Assembly: GCA_964035545.1 (NCBI GenBank)
Contig: OZ037770.1
Span: forward strand, 7,516,527-7,580,526
Source: Bugula neritina
Taxonomy: Eukaryota; Bryozoa; Gymnolaemata; Cheilostomatida; Bugulidae
DNA length: 64,000 nucleotides
Direction: 5' to 3'
In this document: piece by piece, positions 23,801 to 35,200 of the stretch
How positions within the stretch are numbered: the stretch's first letter is position 1
How the letters are laid out: each line of letters begins with the position of its first letter
Translations under genes and position numbers: made by a program
Notes under the pieces: model-generated
Told to the model about the DNA's origin: nothing
The model's database searches: none
Seen by the model: only the letters and a program-made list of their open reading frames with translations

Positions 23801-26800
23801 ACTTACCTGAGTATAGGAGAGAAACTACTTACCTGAGTTTAGGAGAAAGCAGAGCTGCTCCTCCCCAGCAAGCGTCAACATGCAACCAGATATTCCCCTG
23901 TCTCTCACACACCTCAGCAATCTCATCCAGGGGGTCGTACGCTCCCATTACTGTAGTGCCGGATGTTCCGTTCACCATGAGGGGTGTGAAACCCTATACC
24001 CATAACCCATATCATATATACAGTAGACTTGTCTGATTTATAGCATGCCACAAGCTACTATAAGACTTGTAAAATAATCACTTTACAACTTCATTTCTAG
24101 TAAATTATGTCAGCTTTGAACCTATTCAAAGCCACCTTAGGGATACCATTGCGTGTTATTGTTACCACCAAACAGTGTTGGATAGAAAACATGAATATTC
24201 TATTACCAGAGAAATGAGACAATAGAAATAATTTGCACCTTTTTCTTGGACTCTTCTATTGCTGCATCTAAAGCTTCCGGAATCATCCTTCCATGCTTAT
24301 CGCTTTTGACTAGAACCACATTGGACAGACCGAATCCCATAAAAAATGCACCTTTCTTCACTGAATAGTGACTCTAAATAAAACGGCTCACTTCAAAATC
24401 ATATTTCTGTAGGCATATTCTTCAAATACTTTTAAACTTAGAACAAGTCTAATTAAGCATGATTTAACTTCTCTACCTAAGGATACACCTGGCTAAGTTA
24501 AGATTGTAAACTAGCAGTAATAACAATTTCACAGATAACGTTCATCCAGTCAGGTTTGTTGAAAAAATTGCTTTTTTGCGACATAAGTGAACAAAAAAGT
24601 AAAGAGAGATAACTCCCATTTTCCATTTTCTTTACAGTGCTAAGTTCTGAACTCAACATAATGCGGATTAAAACAAACACTGAGTCTATTGGATCATTTT
24701 CAGAGTGTGGGAATCACTAGAAAATTGAATTAAAAAATCAGTGTTTTTAACTTGTTCTAACAATTCTATATGCAACTGACTATTTCAAAGTATGTTTCAT
24801 TCCATTTCCATGTTCAAACAATTGATAGTAACTAATAGAATTAGCTGGAGTAGTTCAACAAAAACTTACCAAGTCAGAAGTGTATATATGTATGGGTGGG
24901 AGTCCTATCATCCCCAACTCTTTACTCTCTGGGTACTTATGATGCCGGGCTAAGCTCATGCCATACATATTGGCCACGGACCCACCAGGACAGAATATAC
25001 CATCCTCTTCGCCCTTCAGTTTACCAAATTAGAGAACTTGAGTGCTAAATTATTACTATTTCGTCATAGCAACTGTCCGAGACTCAGAGAACGCAACACA
25101 CTGGGTATTTTACATACTCACTACTGGATACACTCACTACTTGATACACTCACTACTTGATACACTCACTACTTGATATACTCACTACTTGATACACTCA
25201 CTACTGGATATACTCACTACTTGATACACTCACTACTGGATATACTCACTACTTGATACACTCACTACTTGATACACTCACTACTTGATACACTCACTAC
25301 TTGATATACTCACTACTGGATACACTCACTACTTGATACACTCACTACTTGATATACTCACTACTTGATATACTCACTACTGGATACACTCACTACTGGA
25401 TACACTCACTACTTGATATACTCACTACTTGATACACTCACTACTTGATATACTCACTACTTGATATACTCACTACTTGATATACTCACTACTTGATATA
25501 CTCACTACTTGATATACTCACTACTTGATACACTCACTACTTGATATACTCACTACTGGATACACTCACTACTTGATACACTCACTACTTGATATACTCA
25601 CTACTTGATATACTCACTACTGGATACACTCACTACTGGATACACTCACTACTTGATATACTCACTACTTGATACACTCACTACTTGATATACTCACTAC
25701 TTGATATACTCACTACTTGATATACTCGGTACTTGATACACTCACTACTGGATATACTCACTACTTGATACACTCGGTACTTGATACGGACAAACTGCAG
25801 TACCAAAGAGCGCCTACCTTCTGGTAACCAATATACTCTGTAGAGAACTTCTCTATGATTTCCTGTTCAATGAGAGTGATGACAGGTCCCAGCTCGTATG
25901 TATACCTGCAACATGTATTATATATTGTGTCTTACATTACATCTTGTCTAAAGAGACAGTAGTATACAGTATATACTATATAGTACACAGTATATAGTAC
26001 AGAGTATGTAGTATACAGTATATAGTACACAGTGTATAGTATATAGTACAGAGTATATAGTGTATAGTATATAGCACAGAGTATGTAGTATATTATTATA
26101 TAGTATATAGTACATCTGGTACACAGTTTACTAATATGGCACGTGACACATATACACGGCTTACAACTTGCAACTTACGCTGAACTGTTAAGAGCCTCAT
26201 TGATGATAGATCCACTCAGAGAAAACGCATCAACTCCATTAAACAGCTGATTAAAAAAGTAAGGGTGGCCTGAAAAGATAAAGGAAAAATACAGTACTTT
26301 TGATGAGTCAACTTTACAGTTGTATACCAACATTATGCAACATAAACTGCGCTAAACCTGTAGTATTTCACAAAGCACGACAGTAACACACACCTGTCTT
26401 TACAGAATAGTGAATAACTTGCTCAGCTAAACTCTCCAGAACTCTATTATCTACTGGATCCTCGGGTAAACTGAAGTCAATTTTCTGGCGCAGCTCTTCC
26501 GGTTGAAGAAACTCTAAAACTTTCCTGTGAATGAGTTAAACAAACTTATTTCCTGTTATACATAAGAACAAATATTTGGCATTGAGCATAGACAATATAC
26601 TGTAACACCTTGTAAACCTATCACTACTACTTAATCAATTTTAATATAACACATTTTGCCATCTTGATCAACCAACACGTATTCTAGTATATATGCAGTT
26701 CTATAAGATTGCATTGCACTTTAGCTATAAATAGAATTGCAATGAGCATTTTACTCACATATCTCTATCAGAATATGTTTTGTAGATTTTAGAGAGAAGT

Positions 26801-26988
26801 CGAGGAAGTGATTCAGATAGAAATGCATCGCCTTGGTCTCTTCGAGTACGATGACTCATCTTTCTGGTTGACGAAAAAGTGAGGTAGTCAGTGTTTGTTA
26901 TAAGAACAGATGGTGCAATAGTGTTGACACTTTTGCATATCCTTATATTCATAAACAGAATGTAGGACTTTGATAAAGCGGTGGCCAT
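20868..26988 (-). CDS. PLP-dependent decarboxylase, GAD/CSAD/GADL1 group (complete, 11 exons)
   Basis: Minus-strand exons in coding order: 26988-26759, 26524-26394, 26269-26179, 25905-25818, 25013-24870, 24373-24239, 23993-23833, 23160-23061, 22789-22655, 21645-21433, 21011-20868. They total 1572 nt with matching phases, giving 523 residues. Group II decarboxylase landmarks appear in order: [76 protein letters not shown] (the Asp that contacts the PLP ring nitrogen, near residue 313), WDPHK (Schiff-base Lys near 345), [34 protein letters not shown] and [10 protein letters not shown]. The reaction is alpha-decarboxylation of an acidic amino acid (glutamate, cysteine sulfinate or aspartate); sequence alone does not decide which. 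The roughly 55 N-terminal residues are basic and poor in acidic residues, so a targeting peptide is possible. Oddities: WDPHK instead of the usual WNPHK, and a donor-derived minisatellite after exon 7. Confidence 0.93.
21089..21395. repeat. Trinucleotide array (ACT/GCT)n
   Basis: About 300 bp of ACT and GCT triplets on the plus strand, about 40 bases beyond the donor of decarboxylase exon 21645-21433. Long poly-Ser, poly-Thr or poly-Leu frames here are artefacts. The real coding part of the minus-strand frame stops at the GTAAGA donor at 21432. Confidence 0.95.
21817..22228. mobile_element. MITE with long terminal inverted repeats
   Basis: Left arm 21817 to about 21885 (CCTAGGGCTACACTGTGCGT, then TTTTCGCATGCGAAC and AAAAGGTGTCCACTGTA) is matched by its inverse at about 22160-22228 with few mismatches. 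The interior of about 270 bp is non-coding. It sits in the decarboxylase intron between exons 22789-22655 and 21645-21433. The superfamily is uncertain; no clean target duplication is visible. Confidence 0.8.
23675..23836 (-). repeat. 26-bp minisatellite made of splice-donor copies
   Basis: Read on the minus strand, AAACTCAG|GTAAGT at the end of decarboxylase exon 23993-23833 is followed by six more copies of the donor, each exactly 26 bp apart (plus-strand ACCTGAG or variant at 23831, 23805, 23779, 23753, 23727, 23701, 23675). One copy is ACTTGAG and the last ACCTGCG; the others keep CAG|GTAAGT. The linker is AGTTTCTCTTCT. Confidence 0.95.
25112..25786. repeat. 16-bp minisatellite TACACTCACTACTTGA, about 42 copies
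   Basis: Two variable sites (TACACT/TATACT and CTTGA/CTGGA) give recurring variant strings, for example the series near 25312-25440 repeated near 25552-25680 (240-bp spacing). It lies between decarboxylase exons 25905-25818 and 25013-24870. Confidence 0.93.
25955..26120. repeat. TATAGTACACAG-type short repeats
   Basis: Imperfect repetition of AGTATATAGTACACAGTATA-like words in the intron upstream of decarboxylase exon 25905-25818. Confidence 0.7.
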
Positions 26989-27784
26989 CGAGCCGCTCCA
27001 ACAATTTCTGCCAATCAGTTCAACTTCAACTTGAGTTCAGCTTTTAATTAATATAAATTTGTTTTAAAAATCTTCAATCTCACATTATTTTAGTAGTTTT
27101 GAAAGCCATTAATAATCTATTTATTACATTATCATTTAAGATTGCATTTCTCAAGAATATTATATATATACATACACATAGACATGACATTTAGCATTAA
27201 ACTTCCAGATTTGAGTTACAATGATTTATTTTCATACATTCTGTAATTCTGCCTAATAATCTTAAATTACCCTTCAACAGTTTTATGTTGAACTGATTCA
27301 AACTTGGTTGTTAATGACTCATTATATGAAGAGTAGACCAACATCCTGATTCTAGGATTGGTCCCATAACTGCATTTCAATCTATGCAGTTGGTGTTAGA
27401 GCTTGCAATAAAAACCAATCTATTAACCAACCCCACAACCTAGTTACTTTTGCAGACAATAGCCATTGTGATTCTGTAGCAGTCAAATCATATGAATTAC
27501 TTTAGAATATGGCTTGAATTTTCATAAACAGAGTAAAAGATAGAATGGTCATTCCAATACGTTAGTATTCAACAGTATCTACAGTAATTCTATTACTATA
27601 ATGTTTTCAAAAGAAACTGAACCTAAATTTTATAAATGTTCATTTGAAACATTGCTGCATTAACATTTCAAACCATGGCAAATATTTCATGCATTACTTT
27701 TCATATAAGAAAAATAGTTAAATGGCAGTCTAATATTTTTGTAACACATTATGATTGTCTTTATATTATAAGTAGCCTAGTATG

Positions 27785-29244
27785 AAATGTGGCTTGAAGG
27801 CTCAGTAAACCAGCAGAGCAGACAGCCAGTTCCAAGCCTGAATAAACCCAGAGGGTTAACATCAGGAAGAGTATCTGGAGACAACCAGAACAGAGACAGA
27901 TAATACTAGGACATACGCAGCAGCACTTGTGCTTGACTGTGAAAAAAATGAAAGAAGAGGCAAACACAACTGAGATTGGTCTCCCTTAACATTGCAACCT
28001 TAACAGAGAAAATCAGAGATGTAGCAGATATGATGAAAGAAGGAAGACACATATACTATGCTTGCAGGAAGCACGGTAGACTGCTGGCAAATTAGGATGA
28101 AAAGCAAGAACTATTGGAGATGATAACAATTTATACTATTGAAGAGATGGAAGGCCAAGAGATGGAATTGCAATGTACCTTAGTGAATAGTGGCAGGATA
28201 GTGATAGCGACAGAACCAACGAAATTGGTAACACCTGAAAAAACATACAACACAGTGATAGCATATGCGCTTCAACATGGATGAGAGGAGGAAAAACAGC
28301 GATTTTGGAACAAACTGGAAGGAGTTACTACACGGCTCTACACACAGCTCAGAACTAATATCAGTGTTGTGTTTTAGGTTATAGATATAAATATTTATTG
28401 TCACAGACTAAAAGAAAATAGCAATGTGAAAAAAGTTTATATCATAAAGTATAAGTTGCAAGTTACAAGTGTGGATAAGTGAGAAATGCTGGGTTTTTAC
28501 ATTAGTCAAAAAGGTTAGCTACTGTGCAGTAGCTGTAATGAATGTGGAAAAAGCATAACATAGCTGAGATAAAATGTGAAAAGCTATCATGCATTAGGGA
28601 AAAGCTTTCCCAACTCATGTAAAGTCCCAACAATCAGCAGGTGATTTAAATGGACATGTAGGAACAGATAGATTAAAGGGCTCTGAAAGATGACATGGAG
28701 GAAAGTCAGCAGGTAGGAAGAATGATTACCAAGAGAAGATTCTACATTATGCAAGAAGTAAAGATTGGTCCTGACTGTGATACTTCTGTTACCAAAAATA
28801 ATAAGACCTATACATACAAAAGCAGCCTAAACCAGACAGTGATTGATTACATCAATATAGATTTAGTGAATGTGAGATAAGAATGATGTCCTATTGTCTA
28901 GGAAGCAGTCGCGCGAAGTATAAAAACAACAAAAGCATAAAGCAAAAAGCAAATGTCATAAATGTGGAACACAATTATTGATGATGATAAATGGTAATAA
29001 TGAATGATGCCGATAATAATATCAAAAGAGCACATAAGATGAGAGTCGAAGTCAAGCTAAATCGGGGATTTCCAACGCATAGATGGAAGCACACAATGAG
29101 GAAGGATCTCCAACATGTTTCCTCAATGAAGAGAATGCTCAGGACAGGGTTAAATAGAGAAACCTAATTGAGCTAATACTTTGCCTCCAGCAGCCACTCG
29201 CTACCCAAACAGGACAGAGCAAAGAAAATTGAAGATAGGTGAGG
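27785..29244 (+). mobile_element. Degenerate RTE-type non-LTR retrotransposon copy with target-site duplication
   Basis: The insert is bounded by a 17-bp direct duplication, ATAAGTAGCCTAGTATG, at 27768-27784 and 29245-29261. Inside, translation with several frameshifts and stops recalls the apurinic endonuclease of RTE elements: NIATLTEKIRDVADMMKEGR near 27990-28050, an SAYAPQ-like segment near 28255-28275, and GDLNGHVG near 28640-28665 followed by a DYI-like segment near 28845. The reverse transcriptase is missing, so this is a deleted, inactive copy. Confidence 0.75.
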
Positions 29245-29261
29245 ATAAGTAGCCTAGTATG

Positions 29262-32029
29262 CATTTTCAACTGCAACTGTTACTTTATCTTTCATTTATT
29301 ACAACAGTTCTTTTTTCCAAGAAGTCAGGAGCTTGAGAATCAGAAGCATAGATAACTGTAAAACTGATACCACAACTTGAATCAAATTATTATCATGATG
29401 ATTTTTTCGAATAAATAATTTGTAACCAAAAGAAAAATTTCAAAATTATTATATTTATTTCCGCTGACAAATGATAGTGATTATGCTTCGGGCTTGTAGC
29501 AAACTAAAAGTAAAATTGTCTAAAAAGATTAGGGTTAATAATTAAAATAAATTATTTATTTATTTAAAATTGCTATTGCTGCTCACAGTACATACTGAAT
29601 AGTCCAATGAACTTCAAGTTTCACTTGATTGTTGTATTAGTTTAATGAACTAAAGTACCACTGACAGCGACAGTTGAGTAAAACACTCAGTCTCATGAAA
29701 CTGAGTTATTGTTACAACTGTGTGGTCATGACACTTGACAGTAACACTAACTTACTCTAAACAGCATATATAATAATAATAAGTAATAACCATTACTATT
29801 ATGACAGTCACACTATAACAATGATTATAATAAGTCATAAAAAGTGCAAGTTGAGGCAAAACAAAAAAATGTCACTAAAAATGATGATCATTATGATTAT
29901 GGTGATTATAATAAAATTAAATATAATACTGATAGCAATACTTCAAGTTCAACTTAAAATACAATATTTATAAATCAAATAGCTGTGTTATAAACCTAAA
30001 CTAGATCTGGTAGTACTATCACTTGTACTGTTCATGTTGGTTCTAACAGTAACAGTGCAAGACTCAGACTCAGACTGTGTGAGTGTACCTGATAGTGATT
30101 AGCCTTGTTTTTACTGTTAAAACTAGTGCTGTACTGAACTGAGACCGTAGAGCTAGTACTACTGCTACTAAACAAGCTACTAGTCAGCCGCACAACTTTG
30201 CCTCTATTAATACTACTAGTCCTAATGATCCTGATAATCATAATGATCATGGTCACAGTGATTGTAATTACAATAATGAATTTGAAATTTTTCTCAAAGT
30301 CATACAATTAAATGGGCCATGACTCAATAAAAGTTATGCTTGCTTTATTTTGCCTCATCATTGTGATTATCAGGATTATTAGTATTACTGTTCAGCTTTC
30401 TGTATTGATGTATACAGGTTTTGATACCAGCGTGCTTGCGACTCTGCAACAAAAGCAAAAGGGTGTAGACTCTCGACCTTGCAAATAACTCCAGGGTTAC
30501 CGTAACCGAATGGTTTTATGAGCAGCTCCAAGTTGGGGGTAACTGAGTGCAATAGTTCTAAATTTTGCGTTTGGAAATGTAGCTCCAAGTTTTAATTTAT
30601 ACCCGTAACTCCAAAGTCGAGAATCGCAAATTATTTTACTCGGTAACCCTCAACTTGAAGCTGCTCCTACAACTAATCTTTTGCTAAAAGTCAATAATAT
30701 TCACCTTATTTTAGTCTCATGCGACTAAGGACACACATGTATACCGTATTCATCTTCTTAATATAAGGAAGATAACTCTATGCAAATTACAAGTAAAACA
30801 GGATACATACTGTACACATACATATTACATGCAATCGATATAATTATGATACCAGTTAAAGTAGTAACGAAACTTGTTCCTCTACCAAAAAAGTTTGCAG
30901 CTGATTTTCATTATATACATAGAATCTCTGTATATATAAATCGTGCTATTTTAAGAAATAAATAAATTCTAAGTGCTATCTAGCTTGCATCCTTTGAGCT
31001 GAATATAGAATCAATATCTACAGGCCAACAGCACTATATTTGCCCATGGGAAATGAGATGCTGCCAAATAGAAAGTAGGCAGAGCTTCAACAGGCTAATC
31101 TGTGATTTGTTCGTAAATGCACTTGTTTGAAACCTGTAGAACTTTTCAATTGGCATGTGCCCATTAAATAATATGAAGTCATAAACTATATATAACAAAG
31201 TTTGGTAAGAAAGCTGTGGAAACTAGATTCCAGCCTTATGTTTACTGCTGAGCCACACATGCAACTGGGCCTACAAGTAAAATCTATTACAAATGAAAGC
31301 TGGCTGAATGGCTTTGTTTGCCACTGTTAACAAAATATTGCAATATTTTTGCATACAGTGTATGTAGCAATGAACAATGCATTATCTAAAAACTGTTTTC
31401 ATAAACATTCTATACAGGAGACACAGTTATGTTATAATGATTTTAGATTAGAATGACAAATGTTAAACATGACTGAATGTACTTAAAATATTAGCATCTA
31501 TAATAAAACTAGAATGTTATATTTAAAGAATGGAACTGTAAAAGTATAGTTGAAAACAATTAAGAATGTTATTAAGTTATTACAGTAGAAATCTTTGAAA
31601 GCAAATATAAGTATAAAGTTGGTGTTATTTCAAACACCTAGTCTTAGCACTGTCATAAACAATGCAATATTCAATCTGATCATCATTCTTCCCATGATGT
31701 TAGTTGACAATATGATATTCACTTGTTGGGGTTTGGCCATAATACCATTAACAGTCTACAGATATTAGATCAACTATAAACACGTCACAGAGTACCATAG
31801 GTAATTTCTGTATTTCAATGCATAGGCTTACCCAACTATTCCAATCAGCCAGGCAGCTATGATGATGTACAAGAGCAAAATTTGAACTTTATTATAGGCT
31901 TAGTTATATCAATAACACTTCCCTGCCGTGAATGCTAAAAAAGCAGATAGAGTTATCACCCCTTTTGCTTTATTTTGCATGCTCACAGTGATAACAATAA
32001 AATAAAATTACAAGCAAAAATAAGCCGTC
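29262..32029. other. Intergenic region upstream of the decarboxylase, downstream of the lipase
   Basis: AT-rich, with low-complexity ATT/ATA stretches around 29750-30300. An imperfect inverted repeat lies at about 30509-30545 and 30635-30672 (GAGCAGCTCCAAGTTG and its near complement). I see no gene. Confidence 0.5.
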
Positions 32030-32035
32030 TTTATT
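32030..32035 (-). terminator. Putative polyadenylation signal of the lipase gene
   Basis: Plus-strand TTTATT reads AATAAA on the minus strand, about 220 bases beyond the lipase stop codon at 32255-32257. Confidence 0.45.
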
Positions 32036-32254
32036 TGTTATCACCATATGCACATCTACATATAGATGACTCCTCAAATGTAGGCTGAATTTATGAGGCG
32101 TATAACTGACAAAATACCTGAAGTGAAAAAACCCAAAAAATATATAATATATTATAAAACAATGTATCCAAAAGTTAAAATATTAAATGATGAGTGTGTC
32201 TGTAGGTGCAAAATGACTCATTTCGAAGCTACGCTGAATAAAGCAGCATGCATG

Positions 32255-35200
32255 TCAAGTCATGACATAGGCCTTGCAGTGCAGTCTCCTGCTGTTGTGT
32301 GTGTCGTCCATTTGGGTCTGTAGAGAGAGCTTGTCTGACATGTAGCCCTCTATTCCAGGCAGGAAATATTGTCCATGGTGCTCAATGCATGAGAAACAAA
32401 AGGGAGCGTCTACTGAACATTCTTCATCCTAGAATATAGAAACTCACTATTCATAAAGCCTAAATTTGGGCAGTAACACATTAATAACATAATAATGTGT
32501 AGAGTAACATATAATATAACATTTTATACAGTAATATACAACACAACAGTTTATACAGTAATGTATAACATAGCAGTTTATACAGTAATAATATATAACA
32601 TAACAGAGTATACAGTAATATACAACACAACAGAGTATACAGTAATATACAACACAACAGTTTATACAGTAATATATAATTTATGCGTATTACCAGCATA
32701 ATAATTCTATTTTTTTGCATTATGATTTCATGTTTTTGTGAACACACCATCACATATGCTGTAAATAAAGGTTGTTCATGCCCAAGCTTGTGTATTATAG
32801 TTAAAACGAATTGAAAGTTTTGTAAACACTCTGGAATAAAGTAAAAAAGAGTTTAGGTGACTAAACAGTTTAATAAACCGCTCTAGCAACACACTATGGT
32901 AGCATACATTATATATGTTTGATATTTTGTCATATTTTTGTGGTATATGTGACTTTATTTTAAAGAACTTTCAGGTTTTCTGGTAACAAATTATACTAGA
33001 CATTGAAAGACAATCAAGACATCTAAGCAGTTATCAATATATTGTAGTACCTCATTCTCTTTGCATATTGTATAGTTGGACAATAACGACACATTTTCCT
33101 GGTACAGCACCTCCCCTTTGGTGTGATAAGCATATGGCTGTAGAGCGAGTCTTTTTGGCACTATGTGAGGAACTGGGTCACTTTCATACACTACTCTCCA
33201 GCTGTTGGTTACCAACTGAAAGTACATTAGCATGTAATAATAGTAAGATTAGCAAACCCTAGCAAGAATATACCAGGTTAGGAAACACGAGAAGCAACAT
33301 AATCAATAGGTTGGCTCTACCTAACACTCCTGCAGTAGAGGTTGTGTTAAGAACAAAAATATCTAGAATAGTAAAAAAAATTATTAAAATTTTTTTGTTA
33401 TGCACTATAGCTTTGCCTCCTTGACCAATGTAGCTTCAGGACAAATGTAGCTTCAAGAATGTGTAATTAGAGCAATGAATTTGTTCAAGACTAGCTCCAA
33501 AAGCTCCAAAAGGCATGTGATCTGCTATGTGTCGACATATAAACTGCTGCTCTACGAGCTCACAGAATTCCTTGGTTTAGAAAACATGCTTATTTGAAAA
33601 TGAGGAAAGTTGCATCTAAAATTTATGAATGCTTGCTTTTAACTTTGTATACAAAAATTAACAATAATGCTATAAAATATTATTTATCTATTAAACATAG
33701 GTAAACTCTAAAAGCACACAGATTCAAATTTATCATGTTTGCTGGTTTGTACCCAAATATATTTTTGGCACAATACATAGACTTAACATGCAGATGTTAC
33801 AAAGTTTGAACGGGTATACATAATTAAAATACTAATTAAGTTGCTAACTTTGTCATAGCTGATGGCAAAATCCACATCTCCAACTCTAGGGGCGCCAAAA
33901 GCATAAACATGAAGTTGAGAATTGTTGACCACCTGGTCAGCCACCAGTCTTGCTGCCGTCAACTGGGCCTGTGCACCGCCTGTAATAAAAGTAGAGTCAA
34001 GCAATAAAATATTCTTAAATAAAGACATTCCGATTTGCCAGTTGCTGTATGCATGTGCGGAGGAAAATAGGCAGAAAGATACAATGATATGACTTTGTTT
34101 AATATTTTATATATCACTATCTATTTTACGGCTATTTATGACATTTGAACAGAGTAACTAATGTACATTTAACTAACTGTTTCATTTGTGAAACATTGTT
34201 ATTGTCTTTCTATTAATATCCTATTTGTCACCGCAGACTGCATGCCAATAACTTGATTCAACTTTACCTTAGGATTTTCTAATTCCATTTCTGTAATGGA
34301 GCACAATAATTGAAACTAATCAAACTATGGCTTTAGAGATTTTATTTTTTAAATATTCCATTAATATTTGTACAAAATCATCAGGTAAAAGTGTAGTTTC
34401 TCACCCAAAGAATGGCCGGTCAGTATGACTTGATGCTTGGAGGAGTTGCCAGTAAGTATGTCCTCCACTATACTCCGCACACACGAGTACAAACTGTCAT
34501 GTACTCGACTATTATACCTCAGAATCTGAAACAATACCAACTATTCTATCTCTTTATAATACATGTATATCTCTATGTATTTCACTACATGTATTACACT
34601 GCTACTACATTACTGCTACTATATTACTGCTATTATATTACTGCTATTATATTACTGCTACTATATTACTGTTACTATATTACTGCTATTATATTACTGC
34701 TATTATTCTGTCTCTCTATATCTCTCTATGTATTTCACTACATGTATTACACTGCTATTATATCACTGCTATTATATTACTGCTACTATATTACTGTTAC
34801 TATATTACTGCTATTATATTACTGCTATTATTCTGTCTCTCTATATCTCTCTATGTATTTCACTACATGTATTACACTGCTATTATATCACTGCTATTAT
34901 ATTACTGCTATTATATTACTGTTACTATATTACTGCTACTATATTACTGCTACTATTCTATCTCTCTATATCTCTCTATGTATTTCACTACATGTATTAC
35001 ACTGCTACTATATCACTGCTACTATATTACTGCTATTATATTACTGTTACTATATTACTGCTACTATATTACTGCTACTATATTGTTACTGTTACTATAT
35101 TACTGCTATTATATTACTGTTACTATATTACTGCTACTATATTACTGCTACTATATTGTTACTGTTACTATATTACTGCTATTATATTACTGTTACTATA

